Positions 29,269 through 38,238 of a DNA stretch of 59,104 nt are shown here, one piece after another; positions within the stretch are counted from its first letter, which is position 1, and the number at the start of each line of letters is the position of its first letter. The stretch spans positions 1 through 59,104 of the forward strand of contig CALKXE010000199.1 of NCBI GenBank assembly GCA_938003955.1, given 5' to 3'. The translations under genes and the position numbers were made by a program. This stretch comes from an uncultured Saprospiraceae bacterium. Its GTDB lineage: Bacteria; Bacteroidota; Bacteroidia; Chitinophagales; Saprospiraceae. The notes below the pieces were generated by a model that saw nothing but the letters and a program-made list of their open reading frames with translations, made no database searches and was not told where the DNA came from.

Positions 29269-30027
29269 ATGAATAAGTTAAAATTAAGTTTAATCGCATT
29301 AGTCGCATGCACAGTGTTCTCATGCGGAGACGACGAGAAGGCGAAAGATGTAAATGTAATGTTGGAAATGACAGTAGGAGACGAGAGTCTTGCTCATACC
29401 ACAACATACAACATCAATGGAGTAGATCTTAAATTCACGAATGTCGCATTTTATCTTGGAGACATGACATTCAAGAATTCTGATGGATCTTCATTTGTCA
29501 ATGAAGGAGACAGCAGATATCAACTAATCAAACCAGGAATCTTTGACTACAACTTCACAATACCTTATGAGAAAGATGCTTCAGATGTAACTCTTGACGA
29601 AATTTCGTTTATTGTAGGTGTAGATGCCGATACCAATGACGATGATGAAATGACATTCGAAATGAGACCTGATGGTGATCCTTTAGGAGTTCAAAACCCA
29701 ACAATGCACTGGGGATGGATGGGTAAGTATAGATTCTTAAGCATAGATATAGATGCAGATCTAGATGGAGATGGAGTATTTGGTGAAGATGATGAAAAAC
29801 TCGTTTATCATCTTGGTAAGAATGATTTTCTCGGCAACATCAAACTTACTCCTAATCAAGCACTGGAAGGTGGAGAAAATGATTTCAAAATCAATGTAGA
29901 TTTCGAAAAAATGCTAGCTGGAATCGATTTTAATACTGAAAAGTTCACCAAAGCTGGTGGAGACGAAATTGGCCTAGCTCAGAAAGTACTTGCTAACTAT
30001 TCTACAGCTTTTACTTTTGAGAAATAA
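29269..30027 (+). CDS. MbnP-family lipoprotein (second copy)
   Basis: 252 residues. Lipobox VFSC, lipid Cys19 (LVACTVFSCGDDEK). Strongly similar in plan to the gene 51 bases upstream: LKFTNVAFYLGDMTFKN, NPTMHWGWMGKYRFLSIDI (His147, Trp148, Trp150), an Asp-rich DLDGDGVFGEDDE calcium-like loop and LVYHLGKND (His181). This copy has the fuller HWxWxxxYRF motif, so it is the better candidate for a modified Trp and copper site. The gene is followed at once by a di-heme peroxidase gene. Confidence 0.82.
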   Translation: MNKLKLSLIALVACTVFSCGDDEKAKDVNVMLEMTVGDESLAHTTTYNINGVDLKFTNVAFYLGDMTFKNSDGSSFVNEGDSRYQLIKPGIFDYNFTIPYEKDASDVTLDEISFIVGVDADTNDDDEMTFEMRPDGDPLGVQNPTMHWGWMGKYRFLSIDIDADLDGDGVFGEDDEKLVYHLGKNDFLGNIKLTPNQALEGGENDFKINVDFEKMLAGIDFNTEKFTKAGGDEIGLAQKVLANYSTAFTFEK

Positions 30028-31072
30028 CAAAAATAGAAATATTATATATAGACTGACATCATGTTTTATGATGTCAGTTTTGTTTTTTAGCTGTGGAGAA
30101 GAATCGAAGCAACTTGATATGTCTCCCTATTTTCTAGAAACTAGAAAAGGATGGCCGGACATCGAGATTCCGGAAAACAACCCTATGACAAAGGCATCTG
30201 TTGAGTTTGGAAGGCAACTATTCCTAGACACTAGACTTTCGATAGATTCTACTATTTCATGCGCCAGTTGCCATAAAGCTGAATATGGCTTCGCTGATTC
30301 TTTACCGTTATCTAGAGGAGTAGGAAATAAACTAGGATTTAGAAACAGTGGAAGCCTGACCAATGTTGCATATCTCCCCTACTTTAATAGAGATGGTGGA
30401 GTAAAAACTCTTGACAGATTTTCTCTTGTTCCGATAGAAGATCATGCGGAGATGAATCTAAATCTCCTAGAAATGCGAGACAGATTATTGCAAGATAAGT
30501 CATATGTAAACCAAGCTAAACTTATATACAATAGAAGACCTGATGCTTTTGCCGTTTCTAGAGCTCTTGCGTCGTATCTTAGAACTTTTATAAGTGATAA
30601 TAGCCCTTACGATAGATATACATATGATGGAGACACCACTGCGCTAACAGAAAATCAAAAGATTGGCTTCAATATCTTCTTCGGAGACAAAGCTAAATGC
30701 AGCAGCTGCCACAATGGAATAAACCTGACCAACTATCAGTTTGAAAACAATGGTCTTTATGGAGATTATATAGGGAAAGATCGTGGAAGACAAAGAGTCA
30801 CTGACAATCCTGATGACGAAGGCCGATTTCGAGTTGCTAGCCTCAGAAATATAGCATTAACCGCTCCATATATGCACGATGGTAGCTTACCTGATTTGAG
30901 GTCGGTGTTAGATCACTACAGCAGTCATGGACATTTACATCACAATAAAAACCCAAATATCGAACAGATTGTCATTACTGATTTAGATAAAGAGTACCTC
31001 ATCTCTTTCTTGGAGTCTCTAACTGACCTTGAATTCATAAAAGATCGCCAAACCAACAGTCAAAGTAAGTAG
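29990..31072 (+). CDS. Di-heme cytochrome c peroxidase / MauG-MbnH-like lipoprotein
   Basis: Two c-type heme sites, CASCH and CSSCH, lie about 146 residues apart as in CcpA/MauG proteins, with typical flanks (EFGRQLFLDTRLSIDSTISC, RVASLRNIALTAPYMHDGSL). The product may be an enzyme using peroxide to oxidise a protein partner, here most likely a MbnP. Start is uncertain: the frame opens at TTG 29990 inside the MbnP gene, and the first ATGs are at 30068 and 30071, leaving MMSVLFFSC as a very short lipoprotein signal. A terminator-like hairpin overlaps those ATGs. Confidence 0.85.
   Translation: MLTILQLLLLRNNKNRNIIYRLTSCFMMSVLFFSCGEESKQLDMSPYFLETRKGWPDIEIPENNPMTKASVEFGRQLFLDTRLSIDSTISCASCHKAEYGFADSLPLSRGVGNKLGFRNSGSLTNVAYLPYFNRDGGVKTLDRFSLVPIEDHAEMNLNLLEMRDRLLQDKSYVNQAKLIYNRRPDAFAVSRALASYLRTFISDNSPYDRYTYDGDTTALTENQKIGFNIFFGDKAKCSSCHNGINLTNYQFENNGLYGDYIGKDRGRQRVTDNPDDEGRFRVASLRNIALTAPYMHDGSLPDLRSVLDHYSSHGHLHHNKNPNIEQIVITDLDKEYLISFLESLTDLEFIKDRQTNSQSK
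30053..30088 (+). terminator. Terminator-like hairpin overlapping the peroxidase start
   Basis: CTGACATCAT (30053-30062) pairs perfectly with ATGATGTCAG (30068-30077), loop gtttt, followed by TTTTGTTTTTT. It lies 26 bases after the second MbnP stop, yet its right arm contains both candidate ATGs of the peroxidase and its T-tract codes VLFF. Confidence 0.7.
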
Positions 31073-31146
31073 ACTTTGCTAATCAAAGCTTGAATAATAT
31101 TGAAAAGTCCGCAAATAATAAAACTTAGAAGGTGAAGACTTCTTCC

Positions 31147-32262
31147 CTAGTCATTTGACTGAGATTCTTTACCGTACCACTTAGCCATAGTATTTTCGGC
31201 ACTTTTATATCTTGGTGTAAAGTCCATTTTGCTATGGTTCTCGTCTTCATTATGATCAATATGCCACTGCCAGAAATACATCCCTCCAAACCATTCCTCA
31301 TCCCATAATTCTTGGAATAGTGCTTCGTAAGCAAGATTCTGAACGTGATTTGATATAACATTGGTTGTATCACTAATAGCTGAATCCCATACCCATGGTT
31401 CTATGGTAGCAATTTCATCGCTTCGGTATCCAATCTCTGAGAATAAGATAGGCTTGCCGTAATGCTTAGAAACTTTTTCTAATTTCTTAATATGACTCTG
31501 CCATCCATTTTTAATATCACGTAAGCTAGGATTTCTATCTTTTGTAAGAGGGAAATATGCTTGGACTCCTATATAGTCCATATCATCCCAAAACTTGATA
31601 TCATCAAAATCATCATCCCAATTCATTGCATAAGTTAACTTTCCTGAGTATACTGATTTGATCTCAGTTATTAATTTATCCCAATCATGTGGTTGTGCTT
31701 TGACGGATGTTCTTAGCTCAGTACCTATACAGAACAAATCAACATTTAATAGTTCAGCTAACATAGCTTGATGAATCATATGTTTTCGATAAGATTCAAA
31801 CCAAGTAGACCATTCTATTTTATTATCCAACTGAATATTTGATCTCCAGCCATCTCTCATCCAGATATGTGGCTTTAAGAAAGTGTGTATTCCTCTTTCG
31901 TGTAACTCATTCACAGATTTCATATAAACAGAATCACGCCTCGACCACTCTCCAATTTCTCCTTTTCTAGGTCGAAGTATTTTAGTCAATTCTGTCTCTT
32001 GAAACAGGAATGGAATGATAGCCACACCTTCTATGTTATTTTTCACCAATTGATTGATTCGCTCATGAGAATCCCTATTCCAACCAAAAACACTCATCCC
32101 TCGATGTTTGCCATCTTTAGCATATAGATTTTTTACTTTGCCTGTGTGATTTTCGACAGACATATCCCATTGAAATGAAAATGAATCTTCCGCCGGTGAA
32201 TGAGAGGCACATTGACTAAACAAAAATAAGGCGAAAAATAAAAGTAAGTTTCTAGAATGCAA
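31147..32262 (-). CDS. GH113-like glycoside hydrolase lipoprotein
   Basis: 371 residues. Lipoprotein signal MHSRNLLLFFALFLFSQC (Cys18). A TIM barrel follows with KHRGMSVFGWNRDS, the acid/base Glu182 in CIGTELR and the nucleophile Glu276 in LFSEIGYRS, matching GH113 (characterised members are beta-mannanases). Expected on the envelope, exposed to beta-mannan-like oligosaccharides. Start is TTG at 32260-32262, since there is an in-frame stop further upstream and no ATG. Convergent with the peroxidase gene, so not part of that operon. Confidence 0.82.
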   Translation of the reverse strand: MHSRNLLLFFALFLFSQCASHSPAEDSFSFQWDMSVENHTGKVKNLYAKDGKHRGMSVFGWNRDSHERINQLVKNNIEGVAIIPFLFQETELTKILRPRKGEIGEWSRRDSVYMKSVNELHERGIHTFLKPHIWMRDGWRSNIQLDNKIEWSTWFESYRKHMIHQAMLAELLNVDLFCIGTELRTSVKAQPHDWDKLITEIKSVYSGKLTYAMNWDDDFDDIKFWDDMDYIGVQAYFPLTKDRNPSLRDIKNGWQSHIKKLEKVSKHYGKPILFSEIGYRSDEIATIEPWVWDSAISDTTNVISNHVQNLAYEALFQELWDEEWFGGMYFWQWHIDHNEDENHSKMDFTPRYKSAENTMAKWYGKESQSND

Positions 32263-32438
32263 ATCGGTTGAATTATTGGTGAACAGCTAGCAAATCTAAG
32301 TAAAACTAATAGTTCCGATAGAATATTAATAGCACAAATATATCTAGAAATGGCATACAGAAGTTAAATAATACATAAGTAGAATTATTATATGAGTCAA
32401 GTGCGTTCTATTCATTATACTGGAGAGTCTCTTTGTTA

Positions 32439-32446
32439 TATTTTTG
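32439..32446 (+). promoter_or_regulatory. -7 element of the dioxygenase-like gene
   Basis: TATTTTTG matches TAnnTTTG 39 bases before the ATG at 32486. No convincing -33 TTG was found at the right distance. Confidence 0.4.
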
Positions 32447-32485
32447 AAACAAAGCTGACATTGACATAATTATCAATAAATACAT

Positions 32486-33409
32486 ATGAGCAATAGAAGA
32501 TCTTTTTTAAAAAACACTGCATTAGGAACTGTCGCATTAGGAATTTCGTCAAGTACCAATATAAAGTCCAATACAAATGAAGATCTTTTATGTAATCCTA
32601 CAACATTAGATTATTATGGTCCAGGTCCTTTCTATACTGACAATCCTCCAATGATAGAAGAGAATACCCTAGCTAATCAAAGCGAAAAGGGTGAACGAAT
32701 TATTATCAGTGGAAGAGTACTTAACTTAGAGTGCGATCAATTTATACCCAATACTATCGTAGACGTTTGGCAGGCCAATAATGAAGGACAATATGACAAT
32801 CAAGGATATACTTTAAGGGGATTTACAAAATCAAATGATCAAGGATTCTATCTGTTTGAAACAATCAAGCCTGGAAAATATCTTAACGGGAGTTCATTCA
32901 GACCATCTCATATTCATTATAAAGTATCACCACCCGGATTTGACACACTAACCACACAATTATACTTCGAAGGCGACACGAGTATTCCTGGAGATGCAGC
33001 TGCTTCGATTACTTCGGGCACTTATGATGCTAGTGATAGAATTATCACTCTTAGTGAAAATTCAAATAATGTTCTTGAGGGCACATTTGATATCATCATT
33101 AATGGCGAAGGTATCTCTGTAGGCACGAGTGATCTTCATCTAAACAAAGGTATGGTTTACAAGGTGTCTCCAAATCCATTTATCAATCAAGTAGAGATAG
33201 AATTTGGAGTATTTGAAAAAGCAAAAGTAGGGTTACTTGTTTATAATTTATCAGGACAACAAGTTGCTATTTTAGAAGATAAAAATCTAACTCCTGACAA
33301 ATACATATCAATTTGGAAACCCGAAGATACACTGCCCGCTGGACATTACTTTATCGCTCTTAAAGTCAACGATTTGCAAGTCCACTATCTAAAAATAATA
33401 AAACAATAA
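32486..33409 (+). CDS. Intradiol ring-cleavage dioxygenase-like protein with Tat leader and T9SS tail
   Basis: 307 residues. The leader SNRRSFLKNTALGTVALG has a twin-arginine motif. The middle is an intradiol dioxygenase core: DVWQANNEGQYDNQG, FYLFETIKPGKY and RPSHIHYKV. The iron ligands by family analogy are Tyr103, Tyr132, His142 and His144. The end (VSPNPFINQVEIEF ... LPAGHYFIALKV) is a T9SS type A sorting domain. Members without the ring-fission partners occur in many Bacteroidota and their substrates are unknown. Combination of Tat export with T9SS passage is unusual. Confidence 0.85.
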   Translation: MSNRRSFLKNTALGTVALGISSSTNIKSNTNEDLLCNPTTLDYYGPGPFYTDNPPMIEENTLANQSEKGERIIISGRVLNLECDQFIPNTIVDVWQANNEGQYDNQGYTLRGFTKSNDQGFYLFETIKPGKYLNGSSFRPSHIHYKVSPPGFDTLTTQLYFEGDTSIPGDAAASITSGTYDASDRIITLSENSNNVLEGTFDIIINGEGISVGTSDLHLNKGMVYKVSPNPFINQVEIEFGVFEKAKVGLLVYNLSGQQVAILEDKNLTPDKYISIWKPEDTLPAGHYFIALKVNDLQVHYLKIIKQ

Positions 33410-33450
33410 GCGTATCGACAATTTGTTTAGAATCTAAAATAACTCTATTA

Positions 33451-34104
33451 TCAAACAATTTCTCCGATTACTTTCTCATATATCTCTCTCAGCTCAAAAT
33501 TAGTATTCTCTAATTTTAGAAAAGCATCTGGATTAGATCTATAAGGCTCATTCAACATATAAACTCTCTGATATGAGTAATCATTTTTTGCCTTCAACAT
33601 GATCTTAATAATATTTTCTTTTTCGAAATACTTCATTTCACGCTTTATAACTTTAAGCGGTAGCCCAGTAATAAGAATTAACTCTTGCATAGAGACTTTA
33701 TAATCACAATGCTTGAATATATTCAATAAGTCTTCTAACGTCATGAATGGTTCTTGGGACAGGTCAATATTGTAGCTTTTATCTATCGGTTTTGACAATG
33801 TGTAAGAATAACTCGTCATTGATTTATTCGTCAATACAGATAATACCCCATTATGATGCAGTGAGCTTAATCTTGAAGATGTCATAGTCTTACTCAAACC
33901 AAATGTTCTTGCCACCAGCTTTTTGTCGACAACCTTATCTGGTTGCTTATCAATAAATAATACGAGATCACGATCACTTATTTTATCATAAGATGCTTTT
34001 ACTGCCTTTTGAAAAGATTTTACACCATAAATTATAATTAGAGTCATCACGATCAACGAAACTCCAACAATTGCAATCGGCAATAATATATTCCAGTTCA
34101 TCAT
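33451..34104 (-). CDS. Membrane-anchored tandem winged-helix protein
   Basis: 217 residues, not a family I know. One N-terminal membrane segment (LLPIAIVGVSLIVMTLIIIYGV) precedes a soluble part with two winged-helix-like units: KKLVARTFGLSKTMTSSRLSSLHHNG at about 62-87, and MQELILITGLPLKVIKREMKYF at about 140-161. If so, it would be a DNA-binding protein held at the inner membrane. Its start lies four bases after the TerB-like gene stop, so the two are co-transcribed. Two consecutive ATGs form the start. Confidence 0.6.
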   Translation of the reverse strand: MMNWNILLPIAIVGVSLIVMTLIIIYGVKSFQKAVKASYDKISDRDLVLFIDKQPDKVVDKKLVARTFGLSKTMTSSRLSSLHHNGVLSVLTNKSMTSYSYTLSKPIDKSYNIDLSQEPFMTLEDLLNIFKHCDYKVSMQELILITGLPLKVIKREMKYFEKENIIKIMLKAKNDYSYQRVYMLNEPYRSNPDAFLKLENTNFELREIYEKVIGEIV

Positions 34105-34108
34105 TGAA

Positions 34109-34528
34109 TTAGTTTAAATATTTTTTCACCTCAATTAAAATTGAACCAGGAGCTATTTCTTTACCTGTTTGAGATTTTATTACATCTATTACGTTAGATA
34201 TTAGCAATGGACTAAATCCTAACTTCAGACCAAAGTGATGCATTAGATTAACTTCCTCATCATCAACTACACCATCAATTTTAATTAAGAAAATAAGATA
34301 GTATAGAATCGTTACTCTATCATTTTCTGACTTGGGCACAAAAATGAATTTTTCATTAGAGTGAATTATATCTCTTACCTTCTCATCAGACAAGCCTAAG
34401 CTTAATCCCAACTTCAACAAATAAACAAATTCATTTTCATGAATCTTTCCATCTACCTTAGACATCCTTGTCGCTATAGAAACAATATTTTCCTTTTTAG
34501 CTTTATCAGCCAATCCTTCTAAATCCAT
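34109..34528 (-). CDS. TerB-like domain protein
   Basis: 139 residues, all helical. Two copies of the acidic TerB motif are seen: MSKVDGKIHENEFVYLLKLG at 22-41 and IKIDGVVDDEEVNLMHHFG at 85-103, which in TerB bind metal ions. No signal peptide, so cytoplasmic. TerB-like proteins act in tellurite resistance and in membrane-linked stress or phage defence; the neighbour is a membrane-anchored winged-helix protein. It follows the TonB receptor gene by 37 bases and may be the tail of that operon. Confidence 0.75.
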   Translation of the reverse strand: MDLEGLADKAKKENIVSIATRMSKVDGKIHENEFVYLLKLGLSLGLSDEKVRDIIHSNEKFIFVPKSENDRVTILYYLIFLIKIDGVVDDEEVNLMHHFGLKLGFSPLLISNVIDVIKSQTGKEIAPGSILIEVKKYLN

Positions 34529-34565
34529 TAACTATAAATTTGAGTTACCAATGTAAGATAAATAA

Positions 34566-37193
34566 TCAGAATGAATAGCCAATATTCACATTTGGTAAGA
34601 TTGGAAACAGGCTTACTTTTCTTGCTTCAGCTCCTCCAAGAATAGTATTATCATATATATAAATAAAATATGGGTTTTTTCTATTGTACACATTATACAA
34701 ACCTACTTGGAGCGTAAGCTCATTTTGTTTACCATATTTTTTAGAATAATTAAATTGCACATCCAAATGATGAAAGGGTTGTTGCTGATAATTATTTCTA
34801 AGACCAGTAGTTCGTATAGGTTCACCTAATTCGGTTTTGAATTCTTCAAGGGCAAGTGAGAAAAAATTACCGGATCCAAAAGCCCAATTTGAAGAGACAG
34901 AGCAAGATTCGTTAATCTTATATTTAATTCCTAAGTTCACATCATTGCGTCTATCAAACTTATATGGAAAAGACTTCCCATTATCGATTCCTTCAAATGT
35001 CCTCGTCGTTTTAGCGAGTGTATACGCTAACCAACCTGTCCATTTACCTACATTTTTTTGCAATTGGATTTCTATGCCTTTACTAGTGCTCTCTCCCACT
35101 TCTACTCGTTCTTGCCATATGCTATCGTTTTCAACTATTGGTGGCTGATTTGTGCTTCCTATAATAATCAAAGATGATCTATATTCTAGTAAATTGTGCA
35201 TTTTTTTATAGTAACCACTCAAGGTAAAATTAGTGGTTTTTGTCAATTTTCGTGAATAAGAAAAACTAACTTGGTCAGCTGATTCAGGTTTAATTTCTTC
35301 TGTGCTAGGAACCCACAGATTAGAAGGCAGACCTATACCTGGATTCACCAAAAGGTGTACATATTGATTCATCTTTGTATAGGACAATTTGAATCTATCC
35401 TTTTTCCCTGGTTTAAACACTATACTTAATCTGGGTTGGGTACTATTATATTGTGTACCACCTACATTGAACCGAGCAAAATGAAATCCTCCGTAAAATT
35501 GCCAGTTTGAATGTGGCCTATAAGTATCTTCTATATATGCTGAGAGCTCATCCGCTCCTATTCTCTCTACACTGTTTTCTATATCTTTGAATACATTACC
35601 TACAATTAATTGACTGGAGCGAACGGCAGGTTTGTAATTATGATATATCCAACCCGCACCAAACTTTATCACGTGCTTTTCAGACAAATAGAAATCGAAA
35701 TTCATATTAGCTAAGTAGTCTTCTATTTCTGAAAAAGAAACGACCTCTAATTCTGCATCTGAGGATAAATTATTAATAGTTGATAAAAAAGTATAGGAGC
35801 CTCTAGAAGAATATTTATAGCTAATCCCGCCCAAATTTAAGGAAAGTTGTAACTTATCATTCACCACATTAGAAAGATTGAAATTCCATATTTCAGAGCC
35901 CCATTTGAGATTTACATCACTTGTGGTTGTGAAGAAATCCCCTTCATCATTTTTATCAGTTAAATTTTTAAAAACATTTAAATTATCTCTACCATTATAA
36001 TAACTGAAAGATACTTTTTGCGAAGGCGAAATATGATGCGTCAGTTTACCTACTATATCATCATAAGCTAAGTCGATATCGTAATTGATCACATCACCAA
36101 AAAGATGATCAAAATAGGAATTTAAGTAGGATACTCTACCAGAAATATTGAAGGTCGTTTTATTAGTCAATATAGGTCCTTCCAAATGAGCTTTTATGCT
36201 TGGTAATGAAGCTGTAACCACTCCATGAATTCTTGACTTATTACCATCTTTTAGTTGGACATTCAGAACGGAGCTTAATCGCCCCCCGTATCTGGCAGGA
36301 TATCCATTTTTTATAAAATCTATGTTTCTTATACTTTCTTCGATAAACACACTCGATAGTCCAGCTGCATGACTTACTTCATACATAGGTATACCTTCAA
36401 ATAGTACCAAGTTTTGATCATTGCTTCCTCCTCTAACAAACAATCCAGATTGGCCTTCATTGCCAGAGTGTACGCCTGCGGTAACCTTAACTGCCTTTAG
36501 CAAATCATTTCCTCCAGCGGTAGTTTGAAATCCTTCAGTCAACGAGAGGTCAATTTTTTCCCCACCTGATCCTTGAATAAAATTATCAGATATTGATTCT
36601 GTTATTACCACCTGAGTAAGTTCATTGTCAAAATCAAGAAGGATATCTATCTCTCTGTCTTCGAATTCTACTATCTGCACGGTTTCATATCCGAGGTAGC
36701 TAATATGTACTTCGCTAGAATCTATTGGTATTGAAAGGCTAAAAAAACCAGACTCACTACTGAAGGTTGAGGAATAAGTATTGATTTCGAGAATGGTGGC
36801 GCCTACAATGGCTTCCCCACTTTCCTTGTCTCTTATAAAACCCCTTATTCTAATAGATTCATCTATCTCTTCTTCTTCGAGAAAAGTGATCAATACTTTA
36901 TTGTTACTTGGTGTAAGTTTAAGAGTATCCTTATAGAATAGTGCTCGGATTAATTCTTCCAAAGACATTACTCCTTTAGGAAGTATTATTAGTTCTTGTA
37001 GGTCTGCTCGAGAACTATTAAAAGAGAGTGAAATATTTTCTTGGATTAATAAATTATCGACGTGTCCGAGCAATGTATTCTCATTAAAAGTCAACATTAC
37101 ATTACGTGAAAGTATATTGTCTTGAGCCGAAGAGGTGGCTATAAAAAGACAAAATGTAAATATTAGCCATATGTGTCTATGGACTATAATCAT
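34566..37193 (-). CDS. TonB-dependent outer-membrane receptor with STN signalling domain
   Basis: About 875 residues from ATG 37191-37193; a TTG at 37202 would only add three residues. Signal peptide IIVHRHIWLIFTFCLFIATS, STN (secretin/TonB N-terminal) domain at about 30-105, carboxypeptidase-regulatory-like beta-sandwich (RGFIRDKESGEAIVGATILE) to about 190, plug (GGNDLLKAVKVTAGVHSGNE, LFVRGGSNDQNLVLFEG) and barrel with a terminal Phe (NVNIGYSF). The STN domain and the adjacent FecR and sigma genes mean ligand binding signals inward to activate its own transcription. Ligand unknown; no SusD partner, so an iron complex or small sugar is possible. Confidence 0.92.
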   Translation of the reverse strand: MIIVHRHIWLIFTFCLFIATSSAQDNILSRNVMLTFNENTLLGHVDNLLIQENISLSFNSSRADLQELIILPKGVMSLEELIRALFYKDTLKLTPSNNKVLITFLEEEEIDESIRIRGFIRDKESGEAIVGATILEINTYSSTFSSESGFFSLSIPIDSSEVHISYLGYETVQIVEFEDREIDILLDFDNELTQVVITESISDNFIQGSGGEKIDLSLTEGFQTTAGGNDLLKAVKVTAGVHSGNEGQSGLFVRGGSNDQNLVLFEGIPMYEVSHAAGLSSVFIEESIRNIDFIKNGYPARYGGRLSSVLNVQLKDGNKSRIHGVVTASLPSIKAHLEGPILTNKTTFNISGRVSYLNSYFDHLFGDVINYDIDLAYDDIVGKLTHHISPSQKVSFSYYNGRDNLNVFKNLTDKNDEGDFFTTTSDVNLKWGSEIWNFNLSNVVNDKLQLSLNLGGISYKYSSRGSYTFLSTINNLSSDAELEVVSFSEIEDYLANMNFDFYLSEKHVIKFGAGWIYHNYKPAVRSSQLIVGNVFKDIENSVERIGADELSAYIEDTYRPHSNWQFYGGFHFARFNVGGTQYNSTQPRLSIVFKPGKKDRFKLSYTKMNQYVHLLVNPGIGLPSNLWVPSTEEIKPESADQVSFSYSRKLTKTTNFTLSGYYKKMHNLLEYRSSLIIIGSTNQPPIVENDSIWQERVEVGESTSKGIEIQLQKNVGKWTGWLAYTLAKTTRTFEGIDNGKSFPYKFDRRNDVNLGIKYKINESCSVSSNWAFGSGNFFSLALEEFKTELGEPIRTTGLRNNYQQQPFHHLDVQFNYSKKYGKQNELTLQVGLYNVYNRKNPYFIYIYDNTILGGAEARKVSLFPILPNVNIGYSF

Positions 37194-37195
37194 TA

Positions 37196-38206
37196 TTAAC
37201 AATCGGACGATGAAACTAAATAACCATTTCCTCTAATCTCATATTTTAACCCATGAGTAGTACTGAATTCATTTAGAATATCTTCTAAAGAGTAATTATC
37301 AAATGTGGCTTTAACATTACAGTTTTTGAAAAGTTTAGCATCATTTAATTCTACAACTTTACCAAAATGTCTAGACAATGCTTCGACCACTTCACTCATT
37401 GTATTATCGTTAAACAATAGTCTTTTGTTTTTCCAACTGCTGTAGTTATCATCTCTCATTTGCAACTTCTCAACATTTCTATCAACTACCTGAATAAATT
37501 CTCCTGCGACAAGCGTGTAAGTAGCTCCTTGAAATTTGTAAGCAACGCTACCTTCTGCTACAAAAATCTCAGTATGCTTATCATCTGCTACAACAGTGAA
37601 TTCTGTTCCTAATACAGTAATCTCACCAACAGGTAAGTTTATTTTAAATTGTTGACTTTCATCTCTAGCCACATCAAAGAATGCTCGTCCTTTCATACTC
37701 ACGGTACGTTCATCTTTTGAACGCATTCTTGTTCCACCATCCAATATCACACTTGTACCATCTACAAGGTTTACATCTAACTGACTCTCCAGAGTTGAAG
37801 CATACTCTTGGCCTTCAAAGCCTAGGTCCGATTTCCCAGAATTAAAAACAAATAACGCACCCATTACTATTACAGCAACTGCTGCAATACGCGATAAATT
37901 TTTCAGACTAAATATGCTCTTTTTGCTTTCTTTGTTATCGTTTAGCGAAATTACTGGTATATCCGTTTTTACAGTTTCTTCTTGAGTATTTGATTGTGAC
38001 AATGTATTCTCGAAAGCGGACCAAGCATCTTCTTCATTAAAATCTTGATAATCTTTTAGAGTATCTGAAAGTGCTGAAATCTTTCTCATATCCTCCAAGG
38101 CTTTAATATTTTCCTGCGCCTCCTTCTTCCATGACTCTAATGCCGACTTTTCGTCGCCTATAGAACCATCGCCCATCATTTTACCTATTATTTGATCTAT
38201 ATTCAT
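37196..38206 (-). CDS. FecR-family anti-sigma factor
   Basis: 336 residues from ATG 38204-38206; a TTG two codons upstream is less likely. Cytoplasmic part (1-100), membrane span at about 105-122 (RIAAVAVIVMGALFVF), FecR domain (VDGTSVILDGGTRM, VAEGSVAYKFQG) and a C-terminal DUF4974 (LLFNDNTMSEVVEALSRHFG). The last part is STN-like and is thought to meet the receptor's STN domain in the periplasm. Lies between the sigma and receptor genes. Confidence 0.93.
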   Translation of the reverse strand: MNIDQIIGKMMGDGSIGDEKSALESWKKEAQENIKALEDMRKISALSDTLKDYQDFNEEDAWSAFENTLSQSNTQEETVKTDIPVISLNDNKESKKSIFSLKNLSRIAAVAVIVMGALFVFNSGKSDLGFEGQEYASTLESQLDVNLVDGTSVILDGGTRMRSKDERTVSMKGRAFFDVARDESQQFKINLPVGEITVLGTEFTVVADDKHTEIFVAEGSVAYKFQGATYTLVAGEFIQVVDRNVEKLQMRDDNYSSWKNKRLLFNDNTMSEVVEALSRHFGKVVELNDAKLFKNCNVKATFDNYSLEDILNEFSTTHGLKYEIRGNGYLVSSSDC

Positions 38207-38238
38207 TTTCAATTCTTCTTCTTAGTATTTACCATGAA

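Noticed and set aside
28462..31072. Methanobactin biosynthesis operon
   Set aside because: MbnP- and MbnH-like proteins are present, but no MbnB/MbnC-type enzymes or precursor peptide were seen, so only the accessory pair can be claimed.
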